Assembly: GCA_023459095.1 (NCBI GenBank)
Contig: JAEWVQ010000317.1
Coordinates: 1 to 39,673 of the forward strand
Direction of reading: 5' to 3'
DNA: 39,673 bases
Origin: Pseudomonadota bacterium
GTDB lineage: Bacteria > Pseudomonadota > Gammaproteobacteria > Burkholderiales > Rhodocyclaceae
Position 1 is the stretch's first letter. Each line of letters opens with the position of its first letter. Position numbers and translations under genes: made by a program. A model generated the notes under the pieces. The model was not told the origin of the DNA, searched no databases, and saw nothing but the letters and a program-made list of their open reading frames with translations. Below, piece after piece: positions 1 to 7,941 of the stretch.

Positions 1-22
1 CTTCGCTATTGACACACAAGAA

Positions 23-43
23 AAAACAATAAGACATTGTTTT
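23..43. promoter_or_regulatory. 21-bp perfect inverted repeat in the nrdJ leader
   Basis: AAAACAAT and ATTGTTTT (8-bp perfect arms, spacer AAGAC) lie in an AT-rich stretch about 90 bp before nrdJ. A TTGACA hexamer sits at 9-14 and a TATATT hexamer at 43-48. They are 28 bp apart, too far to be one promoter, so each would need a weak partner. The repeat overlaps either promoter and looks like an operator. NrdR, which binds ACA...TGT palindromes before ribonucleotide reductase genes, is one candidate. The arms have too few G/C bases for a terminator stem. Confidence 0.45.
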
Positions 44-129
44 ATATTGATTTATTTTTTTTGCGAAAATCGGGGTCAGCGGCTATCCTTCGCAGCATTC
101 GAGACCACACCAAGGTTGAACAACAAACC

Positions 130-3009
130 ATGAGCGCGACCACCCAACGCCCGGCCAAACTCGACGCGAGCACCCTCCCCTCGCAGGAAATTTCCGCCGA
201 AGTCCTGATCGAAAAATACGCCAAGGGCGACGAGCAGAGCGTCGCCGAAGTCCGTCAGCGCGTGGCGCGGGCGCTCGCCGCGGTCGAGGCCGAAGACAAG
301 CGCGCGCATTGGGAGGCGAAGTTTCTCGAGGCCCAGGAAAAGGGCTTCGTGCCTGCCGGGCGCATCAACAGCGCCGCCGGCACCACGCTCGCCGCCACCC
401 TGATCAACTGCTTCGTGCAGCCGGTGGGCGACTCCGTGACCGAGGCGGTCGATGGCCGCCCCGGCATCTACACCGCGCTCGCCCAGGCCGCCGAGACCAT
501 GCGCCGCGGCGGCGGCGTCGGCTACGACTTCTCGTCGATCCGCCCGAAAGGCGCGCTGGTGCGCGGCACGGCATCGAACGCCTCCGGCCCGGTGTCCTAC
601 ATGCGCGTGTTCGACCGCTCGTGCGAGACCGTCGAGTCCGCCGGCGCGCGGCGCGGCGCGCAAATGGGCGTGCTGCGTTGCGATCACCCGGACATCGAGG
701 AATTCATCCACGCCAAGGACGAAGGCGACCTCACCAACTTCAACATTTCGGTGGGCGTGACCGACCCGTTCATGCAAGCGGTCGAGGCCGACGGTTTCGT
801 CGAACTCGTGCACAAGGCCGAGCCGACCGACGAACTCAAGCAGGCCGGCGCCTATCAGCGCGACGACGGCCTGTGGGTGTATCGCAAGGTGCGCGCGCGT
901 ACGCTGTGGGACCAGGTCATGCGGTCCACCTACGACCACGCCGAGCCGGGCATCCTGTTCCTCGACCGCATGAACCAGGACAACAACCTGTATTACTGCG
1001 AGACCATCGAGGCCACCAACCCGTGCGCCGAGCAGCCGCTGCCGCCCTACGGCTGCTGCTGCCTGGGCTCGATCAATCTGACGCCCTTCGTCAAGAACCC
1101 GTTCACCGACAAGGCCGAGTTCGATTACGCCGGTTTCGGCAAGGTGGTCGACGTGTCGATCCGCATGCTCGACAACGTGCTCGACGCCACCCACTGGCCG
1201 CTCGACCAGCAGCGCGCCGAGGCCGACTCCAAGCGCCGCGTCGGGCTCGGCTTCACCGGCCTGGGCGACGCCCTGATCATGCTGCAGAAGCGCTACGACA
1301 GCGACGAAGCCCGCGAGGAAGCCCGCAAGATCTCCGAGTTCATGCGCAACCGCGCCTACCTCGCCTCGTCCGAGCTCGCCCGCGAGCGCGGCGCCTTCCC
1401 GCTGTTCAACGCCGATCTCTACCTCTCGGGCGGCAACTTCGCGTCGCGCCTGCCCGCCGAGGTCAAGGACAAGATCCGCAAGCACGGCATCCGCAACTCG
1501 CACCTGCTGTCGATCGCGCCCACCGGCACGATCTCGCTCGCCTTTGCCGACAACGCCTCGAACGGCATCGAGCCGCCGTTCTCCTACACCTACACGCGCC
1601 GCAAGCGCATGGCCGACGGCACCTTCAAGGAGTACGCGGTCGAGGACTACGCCTGGCGCCTCTACAAACACCTCGGCGGCAACGTCGACAAGCTGCCGTC
1701 CTACTTCGTCACCGCGCTGGAGATCTCCGCCCAGGCGCACAAGGACATGGTCGCCGCGGTCGCGCCCTACGTCGACACCTCGATCTCGAAGACGGTGAAC
1801 GTCCCCGAGGACTATCCCTATGCGGAGTTCGAGGATCTCTACCTCACCGCGTGGAAGGCCGGCCTCAAGGGCCTCGCCACCTACCGCCCGAACTCGGTGC
1901 TGGGCTCGGTGCTGTCGGTGACGCCGAGCAGCGAGCAGAAGCAGCCGCACGACGTCGAGATTTCCGACGCCAACCGCCGCCTGTCGATCAAGAGTCTGCC
2001 CGCGCCGGTGCTTGCCTCGCTGCGCTGGCCGGGCCGCCCCGACATGCCGGACGGCAACCTCGCGTGGACCTACATGCTGAACACGCCGACCGGCGACTTC
2101 GCCCTCTTCGTCGGCCAGTTCGGCACCAACGGCGGCACCTTCCCGTTCGAGGTCTGGGTGAACGGCGCCGACCAGCCGCGCGGGCTCGGCGCGGTGGCGA
2201 AGACACTGTCGATGGACATGCGCGCCAACGACCGCGGCTGGCTCAAGCTCAAGCTCGACACCCTGGCGCGCACCGTGGGCGAGAAGTCGTTCGAAATGGC
2301 CTTCCCTCCGCACGGCGAGAAGAAGCTCGTCCCGGGTGCCGTCTCCGCCTTCGCCCAGGTGGTCAACTACCGCTGCGAGAAGCTCGGCACCTTCGACAAG
2401 GAAGACGACACCAACCCGGTGCTCGACACCCTGTTCAGCCTCGAGGAGCCCAAGACCGGCACCGACGGCACGCTGTCGTGGACGGTGGACATCTACAACC
2501 CCGCGACCGGCGAGGATTTCGTGCTCGGCCTCAAGGAGATCATCCTACCGGCGCAGGACGGCTACGCCACCGGCGTGACCCGCCCGTACTCGATGTGGCT
2601 GTCGGGCAACTACCCTCGTGCGCTCGACGGCCTGTCGCGCATCCTGTCGCTCGACATGCGCGTGATGGACCCGGCGTGGATCGGCATGAAGCTGCGCAAG
2701 CTCCTCGACTACCCGGAGCCGCTGGGCGATTTCATGGCCTTCATTCCGGGCACCAAGCGCCAGCAGAACTACCCGAGCACGGTGGCCTACATCGCCCAGC
2801 TCATCATCCACCGCTATGCGATGCTCGGCGTGCTCGACGAGAAGGGTTTCCCGACCCGTGAAATGGGCATCCTCGAAGCCCCCCGCGAGGACGGCGAAGC
2901 CAAGCTGATGCAGGGCGCGCTGTGCAAGGAGTGCGGCAACCACACCGTGATCCGCAAGGACGGCTGCGACTTCTGCACCGCGTGCGGCGCGGTGGGCACC
3001 TGCGGCTGA
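130..3009 (+). CDS. nrdJ: adenosylcobalamin-dependent (class II) ribonucleoside-diphosphate reductase
   Basis: Reduces ribonucleotides to deoxyribonucleotides with a cobalamin-derived radical, so it works with or without oxygen. The 959-residue product has the class II signature NPCAEQPLPPYG with catalytic Cys299 and Glu301. Redox cysteines are C94 (in NCFVQPVGDS) and C310, inside a run of three cysteines (309-311). The C-terminus carries CxxC pairs and ends CTACGAVGTCG, the usual cysteine-rich tail that re-reduces the active site. Residues about 646-758 and 784-905 are two copies of the same TSCPD-type domain. The ATG at 130 is preferred because the in-frame upstream extension starts at a TTG inside the AT-rich operator region and looks non-coding. 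The ribosome site is weak (AAGG at 112-115). No nrdAB or nrdR lies in the window. No cobalamin riboswitch was recognised in the 129 bp visible upstream. Confidence 0.95.
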   Translation: MSATTQRPAKLDASTLPSQEISAEVLIEKYAKGDEQSVAEVRQRVARALAAVEAEDKRAHWEAKFLEAQEKGFVPAGRINSAAGTTLAATLINCFVQPVGDSVTEAVDGRPGIYTALAQAAETMRRGGGVGYDFSSIRPKGALVRGTASNASGPVSYMRVFDRSCETVESAGARRGAQMGVLRCDHPDIEEFIHAKDEGDLTNFNISVGVTDPFMQAVEADGFVELVHKAEPTDELKQAGAYQRDDGLWVYRKVRARTLWDQVMRSTYDHAEPGILFLDRMNQDNNLYYCETIEATNPCAEQPLPPYGCCCLGSINLTPFVKNPFTDKAEFDYAGFGKVVDVSIRMLDNVLDATHWPLDQQRAEADSKRRVGLGFTGLGDALIMLQKRYDSDEAREEARKISEFMRNRAYLASSELARERGAFPLFNADLYLSGGNFASRLPAEVKDKIRKHGIRNSHLLSIAPTGTISLAFADNASNGIEPPFSYTYTRRKRMADGTFKEYAVEDYAWRLYKHLGGNVDKLPSYFVTALEISAQAHKDMVAAVAPYVDTSISKTVNVPEDYPYAEFEDLYLTAWKAGLKGLATYRPNSVLGSVLSVTPSSEQKQPHDVEISDANRRLSIKSLPAPVLASLRWPGRPDMPDGNLAWTYMLNTPTGDFALFVGQFGTNGGTFPFEVWVNGADQPRGLGAVAKTLSMDMRANDRGWLKLKLDTLARTVGEKSFEMAFPPHGEKKLVPGAVSAFAQVVNYRCEKLGTFDKEDDTNPVLDTLFSLEEPKTGTDGTLSWTVDIYNPATGEDFVLGLKEIILPAQDGYATGVTRPYSMWLSGNYPRALDGLSRILSLDMRVMDPAWIGMKLRKLLDYPEPLGDFMAFIPGTKRQQNYPSTVAYIAQLIIHRYAMLGVLDEKGFPTREMGILEAPREDGEAKLMQGALCKECGNHTVIRKDGCDFCTACGAVGTCG

Positions 3010-3046
3010 CCCAGGCAGCCCCGCAGCCCCGCAACGCGAGCCGCCG

Positions 3047-3083
3047 AATCGCCCCTGCAAGTGTCGTGCTTGCGGGGGCGATT
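3047..3083 (+). terminator. strong hairpin after nrdJ
   Basis: A 15-bp stem (3047-3061 with 3069-3083, one G-U wobble) closes a 7-base loop 37 bp after the nrdJ stop codon. Only a short T-rich stretch (TGTCTTT) follows. Because nrdJ and slyX converge here, it may stop transcription in both directions. Confidence 0.75.
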
Positions 3084-3124
3084 GTCTTTCCGGCCCCATC
3101 CAGCCCTGTGCGGATGGGGGCGCC

Positions 3125-3325
3125 TCAGTAGTGCGGCGGAATCTCGTCCTCGGGACGCAGGCGGCCGGCCGGCTGGACGTTCTGCACCTGCTGGGCGAGG
3201 TGGCGGAGTTGCTGTTGCAGCAGGTCGATCTGCTGCTGCTGGCGATAGACGCTGCGGTTGAGCTCGTCGATCATGTCTTCGGCGAGCATGAGTTTCGATT
3301 CGAGCCTTTCGAGACGGTTTTCCAT
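3125..3325 (-). CDS. slyX: SlyX family protein
   Basis: A 66-residue protein starting MENRLERLESKL. It is nearly all heptad-patterned helix with a glutamine-rich middle (RQQQQIDLLQQQL), and ends in a proline-containing tail EIPPHY. Length, the coiled-coil N-terminal half and the PPHY ending match SlyX, a small family of unknown molecular role. The ATG at 3325 is preferred: the upstream in-frame extension overlaps the next gene and its composition looks like a frame shadow. It lies 50 bp downstream of the Lrp-family gene on the same strand and may share its transcript. Confidence 0.85.
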   Translation of the reverse strand: MENRLERLESKLMLAEDMIDELNRSVYRQQQQIDLLQQQLRHLAQQVQNVQPAGRLRPEDEIPPHY

Positions 3326-3375
3326 GATGCGCGTGGGCCTCGCGGGCGGTGGAACGGGGGGCGATTCTAGCCCCC

Positions 3376-3861
3376 TCAGCCCTCGGTCGGCAGATAAAGG
3401 CTCTCCTTGACCTCCTCCATCACCACGTAGCTGCGCGATTCGACCGCGGCCGGCAGCTTGAGCAGGATGTTGCCAAGCAGTCGCCGGTACTCGCCCATTT
3501 CGGCGATGCGCGCCTTGATCAGGTAATCGAAGTCGCCCGACACCAGGTGGCATTCCATGACTTCGGGCACGTAGCGCAACGCCTTCTTCACGCGGTCGAA
3601 GGTCTCGTTCGACTTCGCCGACAGCTTGAGTTCGACGAACACCAGCAGCGGCTTGCCGAGCGCTCCGGGATCGACGCGGGCGTGATAGCCGGTGATCACG
3701 CCGTCGCGCTCAAGGCGGCGCACACGCTCGGTACACGGCGTCTGCGACAGGCCGACGCGCTGGGCGAGTTCGGTCATCGACAACCGCCCCTCCTTTTGCA
3801 GCAGGTCGAGGATCTTGCGATCGAGGCGGTCCAGACGGGGGGCGTGGTCGGGGGCGCGCAT
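3376..3861 (-). CDS. Lrp/AsnC family transcriptional regulator
   Basis: A 161-residue protein with an N-terminal winged helix-turn-helix (about residues 12-58, LDRKILDLLQKEGRLSMTEL then LSQTPCTERVRRLE) and a C-terminal RAM ligand-binding/oligomerisation domain (about 65-150). This is the Lrp layout rather than a half-size RAM protein. It is transcribed divergently from dadA, with a 138-bp gap holding an Lrp-like box. In other proteobacteria Lrp-type regulators activate dadA in response to alanine or leucine, so it is probably the local regulator of dadA. A GTG two codons upstream (3867) is an alternative start; neither start has a clear ribosome site. Confidence 0.9.
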   Translation of the reverse strand: MRAPDHAPRLDRLDRKILDLLQKEGRLSMTELAQRVGLSQTPCTERVRRLERDGVITGYHARVDPGALGKPLLVFVELKLSAKSNETFDRVKKALRYVPEVMECHLVSGDFDYLIKARIAEMGEYRRLLGNILLKLPAAVESRSYVVMEEVKESLYLPTEG

Positions 3862-3927
3862 GCTCACCGGAAGAGTGGGAAGGAACTCGGCAGGCTTGGT
3901 GAAAAACCCTGCATCTCGACTTCAATA

Positions 3928-3942
3928 TAGGAAATTTCACTG
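3928..3942. promoter_or_regulatory. Lrp-like binding site between the regulator gene and dadA
   Basis: TAGGAAATTTCACTG fits 13 of 15 positions of the E. coli Lrp consensus YAGHAWATTWTDCTR and is centred on the palindrome GAAATTTC. It lies 57 bp before dadA in the only AT-rich patch of the divergent region, beside an Lrp-family gene. Assignment to that regulator is an inference. Confidence 0.5.
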
Positions 3943-3999
3943 CTGGAAGCTGGATAGACTTGAATCCACGCATCCCATCAAGCGTCCGGGAGTGAAATC

Positions 4000-5307
4000 A
4001 TGCATGTCATCGTGCTCGGCAGCGGCGTCATCGGTACCACCACGGCATGGTCGCTGGCGCGTCGCGGTGCGCGGGTCACCGTGCTCGAGCGCCAGCCCGG
4101 CGCGGCGCTCGAAACCAGCTTCGCCAACGCCGGCCAGGTCTCGCCCGGCTACGCCACGCCGTGGGCGGCCCCCGGCATTCCGCTGAAGGCGCTGAAATGG
4201 CTGTTCCAGCGCCATGCGCCGCTCGCCGTGCGCGCCGACGGTTCGCTGTTCCAGTTGCGCTGGCTGGCGGCGATGCTGCGCAACTGCACGCCGGCGCATT
4301 ACAGTAGCAACAAGGAGCGCATGATGCGGTTGGCCGAGTACAGCCGCGATTGTCTGCGCGCACTGCGCACCGAACTTGGCCTCGACTACGAGGGCCGCAG
4401 CCGCGGCACGCTGCAGCTGTTCCGCAGCGATGCGCAGTTCGCCGGCGCGGCGCGCGACATCCCCGTGCTCGAGGCCTGCGGCGTGGCCTATGCGCTGGTC
4501 GAAGGCGCGCGCCTGGCCGAGATCGAGCCGGCGCTCGCGCGCGCGCCGGTGCGGCTGGCCGGCGGCCTGCATCTGCCCGGCGACGAAACCGGCGACTGCC
4601 ATCTGTTCACCACCCGCCTCGCCGAACGCGCGGCGCAGGCCGGGGTGGCGTTTCGCTTCGGCGTCGATATCCGCGAGCTGGTCGCCGAGGGCGGCCGCCT
4701 GCGCGGAGTGCGCATTCACGGCGACGGCGGCGACGAACTCGTCTGCGCCGACCGCTACGTGCTCGCCCTCGGCAGCTACTCGCGCGCGGTGGTCGCCGCC
4801 CTCGGCCTCGACCTGCCGGTGTACCCGGTGAAGGGCTATTCGCTCACCCTGCCGCTGCGCGACGCCGAGGCCGCGCCGTTGTCCACGGTGCTCGACGAAA
4901 CCTACAAGGTCGCGGTAACGCGTTTCGAGCAGCGCATCCGGGTCGGAGGCATGGCCGAACTCGCCGGTTTCGACCTGCGCCTCGACCCGCGCCGGCGGGC
5001 AACGCTGGCGCGCGTGGTAAACGACCTCTTTCCGGGCGGCGGCGAGCTCGCCGCCGCGCGCTTCTGGATCGGGCTGCGGCCGATGACGCCGGACTCGACC
5101 CCGATCGTCGGCGCCACGTCCTGCCCCGAACTCTTCCTCAACACCGGCCACGGCACGCTGGGCTGGACCATGGCCTGCGGCTCCGCCGAATTGCTCGCCG
5201 ACCTGATCACCGGCCAGCGCCCGGCGATCCGCCACGACGATCTCGCGCTGCAGCGCTACCGCACGGCCGGATGGTCGACGAGGGCGCCGGATTTCGCGCC
5301 GGCATGA
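4000..5307 (+). CDS. dadA: D-amino acid dehydrogenase
   Basis: A 435-residue flavoprotein that oxidises D-amino acids (classically D-alanine) to the 2-oxo acid and ammonia, passing electrons to the membrane quinone pool. The N-terminal FAD-binding motif VLGSGVIGTTTAW (residues 5-17) is followed by the DadA-typical SFANAGQVSPGYATPWAAPG (about residues 40-59). The C-terminal DAO-fold block includes GLRPMTPDSTPIVG and NTGHGTLGWTMACGS, as in DadA. Length is close to the 432 residues of the E. coli enzyme. A GGGAGTGA ribosome site precedes the ATG. No alanine racemase gene (dadX) follows; the gene instead runs tail-to-tail into a LysR gene with a 52-bp antisense overlap. Confidence 0.95.
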   Translation: MHVIVLGSGVIGTTTAWSLARRGARVTVLERQPGAALETSFANAGQVSPGYATPWAAPGIPLKALKWLFQRHAPLAVRADGSLFQLRWLAAMLRNCTPAHYSSNKERMMRLAEYSRDCLRALRTELGLDYEGRSRGTLQLFRSDAQFAGAARDIPVLEACGVAYALVEGARLAEIEPALARAPVRLAGGLHLPGDETGDCHLFTTRLAERAAQAGVAFRFGVDIRELVAEGGRLRGVRIHGDGGDELVCADRYVLALGSYSRAVVAALGLDLPVYPVKGYSLTLPLRDAEAAPLSTVLDETYKVAVTRFEQRIRVGGMAELAGFDLRLDPRRRATLARVVNDLFPGGGELAAARFWIGLRPMTPDSTPIVGATSCPELFLNTGHGTLGWTMACGSAELLADLITGQRPAIRHDDLALQRYRTAGWSTRAPDFAPA

Positions 5308-6209
5308 GCGCCGCCGGCATCCGGCGGGGTGAACTGCTCGACGAGGAAATCGATGAACGCGCGCAGCCGTGCCGGCAGGTTGCGCTGCGCCGGATACACC
5401 GCGTGGAGGTCGGCGGGCGGCAGGTCGTAGTCCGGCAGCACCACCTTCAGGCGGCCGCTGGCGAGGTACTTCGCCAGATCCCACTCCGAACGGATGAGGA
5501 TGCCGTGGCCGTCGAGCGCCCAGCCGAGCACCACGTCGCCGTCGTTGGACGACAGCGCGCCGCGCACCTTCACGGTTTCGGCGTGGCGTCCGCGCGTCAG
5601 CCGCCAGATGCCGTAGGCGTCGTCGTTCTGGCGGTGCAGGATGCAGGCGTGGCGGGCAAGTTCGGCCGGCGAGCGCGGCGCGCCGCGCGCGGCGAGATAG
5701 GCCGGCGAGGCGCACAGAAAGCGCCGGTTCGACATCAACCGCCGCGCCGACAGCCGCGAGTCGGGCAGTTCGCCGAAGCGCACCGCGACGTCGAAGCCGG
5801 TCGCGATCAGGTCCACCGGCGCGTCGGTGAGCTGTAGCTGGACCTCGACTTCCGGATGACGCCGCGCGAACGCCGACACCAGCGGCGCGATCGTCGTGCG
5901 CCCGAAGCCCAGCGTCGCATTGACCCGCAGCAGCCCCCGGGGCGCCGCGCGGCGGTGGCCAAGCGACTGCTCCAGTTCCTCGATGTCGGCGAGGATGCGG
6001 CGGGCGTGCTCCAGGTAAAGCTCGCCCTCGGCGGTCAGGCTGGCGCGCCGCGTGCTGCGGTTGAGCAGGCGCACGCCCAGGCGCTGCTCGATCTGCGCCA
6101 GGCGCTTGCTCACCGCCGGCGGCGTCAGGTCGAGGGCGCGCGCGGCCGCGGTGAAGGAGCCGCGCTCGGCAAGCACGACGAAGAAGGCGAGTTCGGAGGG
6201 CGCATCCAT
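5256..6209 (-). CDS. LysR family transcriptional regulator, probably of tarD
   Basis: A 317-residue LysR-type regulator: winged helix-turn-helix at residues about 3-62 (FTAAARALDLTPPAVSKRL) and a substrate-binding-like effector domain at about 90-295, of the group with FDVAVRFGELPDS and ASPAYLAARGAP. It is divergent from tarD across 115 bp containing a palindrome, the usual LysR arrangement, so it most likely controls tarD with a tartrate-like inducer. Members of this subgroup include regulators of tartrate and malate use. Its last 52 bp overlap the end of dadA on the other strand; the extra residues after DFLVEQFTPPDAGG look like a low-complexity C-terminal extension. Confidence 0.9.
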   Translation of the reverse strand: MDAPSELAFFVVLAERGSFTAAARALDLTPPAVSKRLAQIEQRLGVRLLNRSTRRASLTAEGELYLEHARRILADIEELEQSLGHRRAAPRGLLRVNATLGFGRTTIAPLVSAFARRHPEVEVQLQLTDAPVDLIATGFDVAVRFGELPDSRLSARRLMSNRRFLCASPAYLAARGAPRSPAELARHACILHRQNDDAYGIWRLTRGRHAETVKVRGALSSNDGDVVLGWALDGHGILIRSEWDLAKYLASGRLKVVLPDYDLPPADLHAVYPAQRNLPARLRAFIDFLVEQFTPPDAGGAHAGAKSGALVDHPAVR

Positions 6210-6234
6210 TGATGAATTTTACGACCGAATATAG

Positions 6235-6252
6235 TGAATTCGATTCGATTCA
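6235..6252. promoter_or_regulatory. palindrome in the LysR-tarD divergent promoter region
   Basis: TGAAT and ATTCA arms separated by 8 bp sit in the AT-rich centre of the LysR/tarD intergenic region. LysR proteins bind interrupted palindromes ending in T and A, so this is the best operator candidate here. TTCG repeats inside it make the exact register ambiguous. Confidence 0.4.
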
Positions 6253-6324
6253 TATTTTCCCGTAACGAAATAAGCTGCCCCTCGTTCGCCGCCGCAGGGC
6301 GGCCGTCACCGAGGAGCACGCCCC

Positions 6325-7491
6325 ATGAAGATCATCGATATCCGCGAAACCACCCGGCCGATCAAATCCAGCATCCGCAACGCCTACATCGACTTCAGCA
6401 AGATGACGCTGAGCCTCGTCGCCGTGGTCACCGACGTGATCCGCGACGGCAAGCCGGTGATCGGCTACGGCTTCAATTCCAACGGCCGTTACGGTCAGGG
6501 CGCGCTGATCCGCGAGCGCTTCCGCCCGCGCGTGCTCGAGGCCGCGCCCGAATCCCTGGTCGATGACGCCGGCGACAACCTCGACCCGCACAAGATCTGG
6601 GCAGCCATGATGACCAACGAAAAGCCCGGCGGTCACGGCGAGCGCTCGGTGGCGGTGGGCACCCTCGACATGGCGGTGTGGGACGCGGTCGCCAAGATCG
6701 CCGGCCAGCCGCTGTACCAACTCCTTGCCGAGCGCTACGGCACCGGCACGCCCAACCGCAAGGTGTTCGTGTACGCCGCCGGCGGCTACTACCACCCGGG
6801 GCAGGATCTGGAGGCGCTGAAGAACGAGATGCGCGGCTACCTGGAGCGCGGCTACAAGGTGGTGAAGAAGAAGATCGGCGGCGCCCCGCTCGCCGAGGAC
6901 CTGCGCCGCATCGAGGCCATCTTTTCCATCTTGCCGGCGGGCTGCAAGCTCGCGGTGGACGCCAACGGCCGCTTCGACCTGCCCACCGCCATCGAGTACG
7001 CCAAGGCGCTCTCCCAGTACGACCTGTTCTGGTACGAGGAGGCCGGCGATCCGCTGGATTACGCGCTGCAGGCCGAGCTCGCCAACCACTATGAAGGCGC
7101 GATGGCCACCGGCGAGAACCTGTTTTCGATGCAGGATGCGCGCAACCTGATCCGCTATGGCGGCATGCGCCCCGACCGCGACTGGCTGCAGTTCGACTGC
7201 GCGCTGTCCTATGGCCTGGTCGAGTACCTGCGCACGCTGGAGATGTTGAAGGCGCACGGCTGGTCGGCGACGCGCTGCATTCCCCACGGCGGCCACCAGA
7301 TGTCGCTCAACATCGCCGCCGGCCTGGGCCTGGGCGGCAACGAGTCCTACCCCGACCTGTTCCAGCCCTACGGCGGTTTCGCCGACGGCGTGAAGGTGGT
7401 CGACAGCGTCATCGAGATGCCCGAGCTGCCCGGCATCGGCTTCGAAGGCAAGGCCGACCTGATCGCCGAGATGCGTGCGCTGGCGGGCTGA
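6325..7491 (+). CDS. tarD: D(-)-tartrate dehydratase (mandelate racemase/enolase superfamily)
   Basis: A 388-residue member of the MR/MLE group of the enolase superfamily. By recall it aligns almost end to end with the characterised Bradyrhizobium D-tartrate dehydratase, including RNAYIDFSKM, GFNSNGRYGQG, EKPGGHGERSVAVGT and QPYGGFADGV. Catalytic Lys183 lies in VVKKKIGG. The Mg ligands are Asp212 (AVDANGRF), Glu238 (WYEEAGDP) and Glu264 (ATGENLFS), and the catalytic His is His321 (IPHGGHQM). All are present, so the enzyme should be active, giving oxaloacetate and water from D-tartrate. GAGGAG precedes the start. It is a single gene with a divergent LysR regulator; no tartrate transporter is adjacent. 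Confidence 0.9.
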   Translation: MKIIDIRETTRPIKSSIRNAYIDFSKMTLSLVAVVTDVIRDGKPVIGYGFNSNGRYGQGALIRERFRPRVLEAAPESLVDDAGDNLDPHKIWAAMMTNEKPGGHGERSVAVGTLDMAVWDAVAKIAGQPLYQLLAERYGTGTPNRKVFVYAAGGYYHPGQDLEALKNEMRGYLERGYKVVKKKIGGAPLAEDLRRIEAIFSILPAGCKLAVDANGRFDLPTAIEYAKALSQYDLFWYEEAGDPLDYALQAELANHYEGAMATGENLFSMQDARNLIRYGGMRPDRDWLQFDCALSYGLVEYLRTLEMLKAHGWSATRCIPHGGHQMSLNIAAGLGLGGNESYPDLFQPYGGFADGVKVVDSVIEMPELPGIGFEGKADLIAEMRALAG

Positions 7492-7576
7492 GGTGGCCCT
7501 GAGGCGGTCGCGGCGGGGCGGCGTCGTCTATGGTGAAGACAGTCCGCCCCGGTCCTGCCCCTCAAGGAGACGTCGC

Positions 7577-7810
7577 ATGGAATCGCCCCTGCATCCGATG
7601 AGCGCCCTCTTCGCCCAACTCGGCCTCCCCGCCGACGGGCCCGCCATCGACCGCTTCATCGCTACCCACAGCCCGCTGCCGGCGCACGTCCAGCTCGCCC
7701 ATGCGCCGTTCTGGACGCCGGCCCAGGCCGCCTTCCTGCGCGAGGAATTGCGCGAGGACGCCGACTGGGCGGAGATCGTCGACCAGTTGAATGTCCGTCT
7801 GCGCGCCTGA
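7577..7810 (+). CDS. DUF2789 family protein
   Basis: A 77-residue, probably cytosolic helical protein. It starts MESPLHPMSALFAQLGLPAD and has the family-like block FIATHSPLPAHVQLAHAPFWTPAQAAFLREEL. Its function is unknown. An AAGGAGA ribosome site lies 8 bp before the chosen ATG, whereas the longer frame opens inside the tail of tarD and lacks one. It stands alone 85 bp after tarD, and nothing nearby suggests a role. Confidence 0.8.
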   Translation: MESPLHPMSALFAQLGLPADGPAIDRFIATHSPLPAHVQLAHAPFWTPAQAAFLREELREDADWAEIVDQLNVRLRA

Positions 7811-7857
7811 ACCCGCACCGTGCCCGGCGCACCCGGGAAACTAGGCGAAACTACGCG

Positions 7858-7886
7858 TTTGCGGCGCCGCATGCGGGCGCTATGAT
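7858..7886 (+). promoter_or_regulatory. possible sigma-70 promoter for the YitT-type gene
   Basis: TATGAT (7881-7886) is a good -10 hexamer, with a weak -35 (TTTGCG, 7858-7863) 17 bp upstream. The start codon of the membrane protein gene follows 55 bp later. Confidence 0.35.
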
Positions 7887-7941
7887 CCGGCCTCGGTCGG
7901 GCTGCGGCACCGGCCCGCCCCCGAGACCGGATTCTTCCCGC

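Noticed and set aside
37..129. 31-codon N-terminal extension of NrdJ
   Set aside because: It starts with a TTG inside the AT-rich inverted repeat, its codon use is unlike the gene body, and class II enzymes start near the ATG at 130.
1..129. cobalamin riboswitch before nrdJ
   Set aside because: No B12-box-like conserved segment was recognised, and the visible leader is short and AT-rich. The sequence before the window could not be seen.
76..2313. 745-codon open frame antisense to nrdJ
   Set aside because: It is a shadow of strong GC3 codon bias in nrdJ. The translation is rich in Arg/Val/Gly/His and carries no recognisable motifs.
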